Shown here one piece after another: positions 61,801 to 64,000 of a stretch of DNA of 64,000 nucleotides; within the stretch, counting starts at the first letter, position 1; the number at the start of each line of letters is the position of its first letter. The notes under the pieces were generated by a model. That model had not been told where the DNA came from. It saw nothing but the letters and a program-made list of their open reading frames with translations, and searched no databases. This DNA comes from Dactylellina haptotyla. Taxonomy: Eukaryota; Ascomycota; Orbiliomycetes; Orbiliales; Orbiliaceae. The stretch is taken from contig CM062387.1 in NCBI GenBank assembly GCA_031310005.1, forward strand, positions 1,426,001 to 1,490,000, given 5' to 3'. Position numbers and translations under genes: made by a program.

Positions 61801-64000
61801 GGATAAAAGTCCAATCTAGGCTATTGCCACCAGATCTATGAGGGAAGCCCAATTGGAGCGGAGGAAGGCGCAATAATGTCGGAAATTTAGGCGGGCTATT
61901 TCCGCGACTAATCCCAAAAGCCTCTCTGCCGGGTACACGATAAGGATGAGGCAGGCCGCTTACTTATTGTTCAAAAGATCACGATCTGCAACAAGGTCGT
62001 TAATCTGGTCTTGTAGCCGACGCAATAATGAAGAAAGAAAAAATCAACCGGCTGGTATGCACACCTCCTTTTTAGTTACCTTATAGAGAAAGTGGGTTCG
62101 AAATTTACTATAGCATCATTATGATTTTTCGGCTTCTATTGCAGCTGCGGATTTGAGTAACCACCCAAGATAATTGGCTGGCATGATTACAGACTATCCG
62201 GAATCCTGGGCCGCTGAATAACGACAAACATGAGGCGTATAGTACCGGACGGCGACCTCGTACCTTTCCATTCCCTGGTATTCAGGGGGGGCCTTATTGT
62301 TTTATTATTTTTTCTTTTTTATTCCTACTCTTGATCCGATTATTATCGTTATTTCCATCTGGTAAACCAAGGAATCACGCATCCTACCGATCAACTTGCC
62401 AACTTTACCGCAAGCAGCTACCTATATCAGCTAGGTAGACCAATGTGACAGCCGGACGGACCATCCACGTTGTGGATACGGGTGAACTAACACAGAATGT
62501 CGCAAATTCTCAGCACTAGAACAACTGACCGATGACCCTGCCAAGTAAGCGAGAGCCGCTGATAGCAGGTCGGTCCGCATGAAAGAACGTTTTCCGAAGG
62601 TCGTTCTGTGCATGCCGTTAGAAATGTGCACAAGAGAATGTCATAGATGTCTTCTGATTCGATGTGCCGATTTAGTGGGATCCACTAAAATGCGTCCTTT
62701 TTGTGTTGCTTGTCGCTTTCCCACACAAAGTAAGGTTTTTGATTCGTATTAATTGCGTGCGGCAGGCACCGAATCGACACCCTGGGCGTGAGTTTCCGGG
62801 CCTCAGGATGTTACTGGAAGGCCACTAAGCTTAGTGGGAGGCAAAACATTTCGTGCTCGAATATCATGTCATTTGGCAGTTTAGCTTCTTCTCCTTGCTC
62901 TAAACTTAGAACCTATGATCAGGCCGGCCACAGCTGGGTAGGACTGTGCAGCTGTTGATCTTGATCACATCAGCAGAGCATTTCTCAGCAAGCCTCCAAT
63001 GAAGACCCCGGTGCCCCATTGCGGAAAAAGCTCCCAATTCGAATGGCTCCTCCTGCAACCTTCGGCTACACTTCCATCGATAAGACAGGTTGTGTCGCCA
63101 ATATTTCCGATTTCTCCATTCTCAGAAAACGTGTGGACCTGCAGGTGCCAGTGATGGACGAATCAAATTGGCGAATCGCGTGAGAGGAATTGGAGCCGAT
63201 CGATGTGTGGAGCTTTCGCGAATCTGGCACAAGCCTCATCTCTTCAGCTGGCTCAGCCCCTTCCCCCCTCAATAGGAGTGGCGAAGTCCTAGGATCAACC
63301 CTTGGGGGATAACCCTTCTGGGTGCTGTTGGGCCGAAGTGTCTGAGTCTCAAGCTTAACGACGACAGCAGTTTAGTGGAAGCGAATTGCATCGGCATGAG
63401 CTGAAATGCAAGATTCTCTGTTTCATCACCTTGCACACACACTTTGGGGGGTTTCTCCATCTACCTGAATTTTCTTATGCAATAACGTTAACTGCTATAG
63501 GTTTGGGATGCAGCCTTTTCCAATGTGGAAGCAAGCGGACGGTCCATTTTGAGCTCTGGTGGAACCAACCTCGTTTCTCTTCTCTAGTTTTCGGCGAAAG
63601 TCTTGAGCACGGAGTTCACGGCTAGAACAACTCGCGCACATTCGGTGGACTCCTGCGATGCGCACCAAAAAAGAAAAACAAGTGGGTAAAAACTTGCACA
63701 GAGAATAGGGCGTTGGCTTCTGCATTCCCGGTTGCTTTAGTGCTGGCGGAGCAAATAATACGCAAACTCATTAAGCCACATCCACTAAACCCAACCGGGG
63801 TATCCACCCTTTGGATCCGATTAATTGGAGATCTGAACCTATCGATTGGGTTCCACGATCTGTGGATCTCCGCGTGAGGAAATTACGGTCTCCCAGTACG
63901 CGGGAACCGAAATTCAAGACCCAGGTAAAAAATTCCCGCTGAGGTGATATTGCAATTAATACCAGCGCGGAATACCATTGGGCATCGGAAAAGCAAAGAA
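58812..64000. other. Right-edge region of about 5.2 kb without a recognised gene
   Basis: It begins with the Med5 promoter. After about 59.1 kb I find no coding sequence with family motifs, no terminal repeats and no intact RNA gene. A tRNA-Arg-like trace lies near 59277-59345 and is discussed under findings. A GACTAGTCGAC-type word occurs twice (59880 and 60079), and a T-rich stretch lies near 62300. Short frames near 62430-63725 on both strands have no recognisable content. Confidence 0.5.

Overview
The window looks like nuclear DNA of a filamentous ascomycete (Pezizomycotina). The genes are split by short introns (about 50-100 nt, one of 192 nt) with GT..AG ends, and several have a CTAAC/CTAAT branch site. 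The recognisable proteins are of fungal type: cobalamin-independent methionine synthase, an SH3-RasGEF of the Cdc25 type, Mediator subunit 5, a mitochondrial 3-hydroxyacyl-CoA dehydrogenase and a fungal APH-fold protein. Only eight convincing protein genes occupy 64 kb, and about two thirds of the window is not coding, so the genome is gene-sparse. I cannot name the genus.

Layout, left to right. 1-0.94 kb: flank with minus-strand splice signals. 0.94-3.9 kb (-): an unrecognised two-exon gene for about 949 residues. 5.3-7.9 kb (+): methionine synthase in five exons, divergent from the previous gene. 8.9-9.1 kb: a short duplicated promoter block and a TATA box. 9.3-11.0 kb (+): a PI-PLC-X-like phosphodiesterase with one intron. 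11.0-25.2 kb: a 14 kb gene desert with microsatellites and no recognised gene. 25.2-28.8 kb (+): Cdc25-type RasGEF. 28.8-35.0 kb: a second desert with a tRNA-like fragment. 35.0-37.0 kb (-): a long coiled-coil protein whose N-terminal part resembles a Gag capsid domain. 37.0-41.0 kb: intergenic. 41.0-42.1 kb (+): mitochondrial 3-hydroxybutyryl-CoA dehydrogenase. 44.7-46.7 kb (-): an APH-fold protein that seems to lack its catalytic aspartates. 46.7-55.3 kb: intergenic. 55.4-58.8 kb (-): Mediator subunit 5 in six exons. 58.8-64 kb: no gene seen.

The genes do not form a pathway cluster. They are a mixture of housekeeping (methionine synthesis, fatty/short-chain acyl metabolism), transcription (Mediator) and Ras/cAMP signalling genes, plus lineage-type genes of unknown role. 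No complete mobile element, CRISPR array, rRNA gene or intact tRNA gene was recognised. Exon boundaries were set by hand from splice consensus, reading frame and family resemblance, and no transcript or database search was available.
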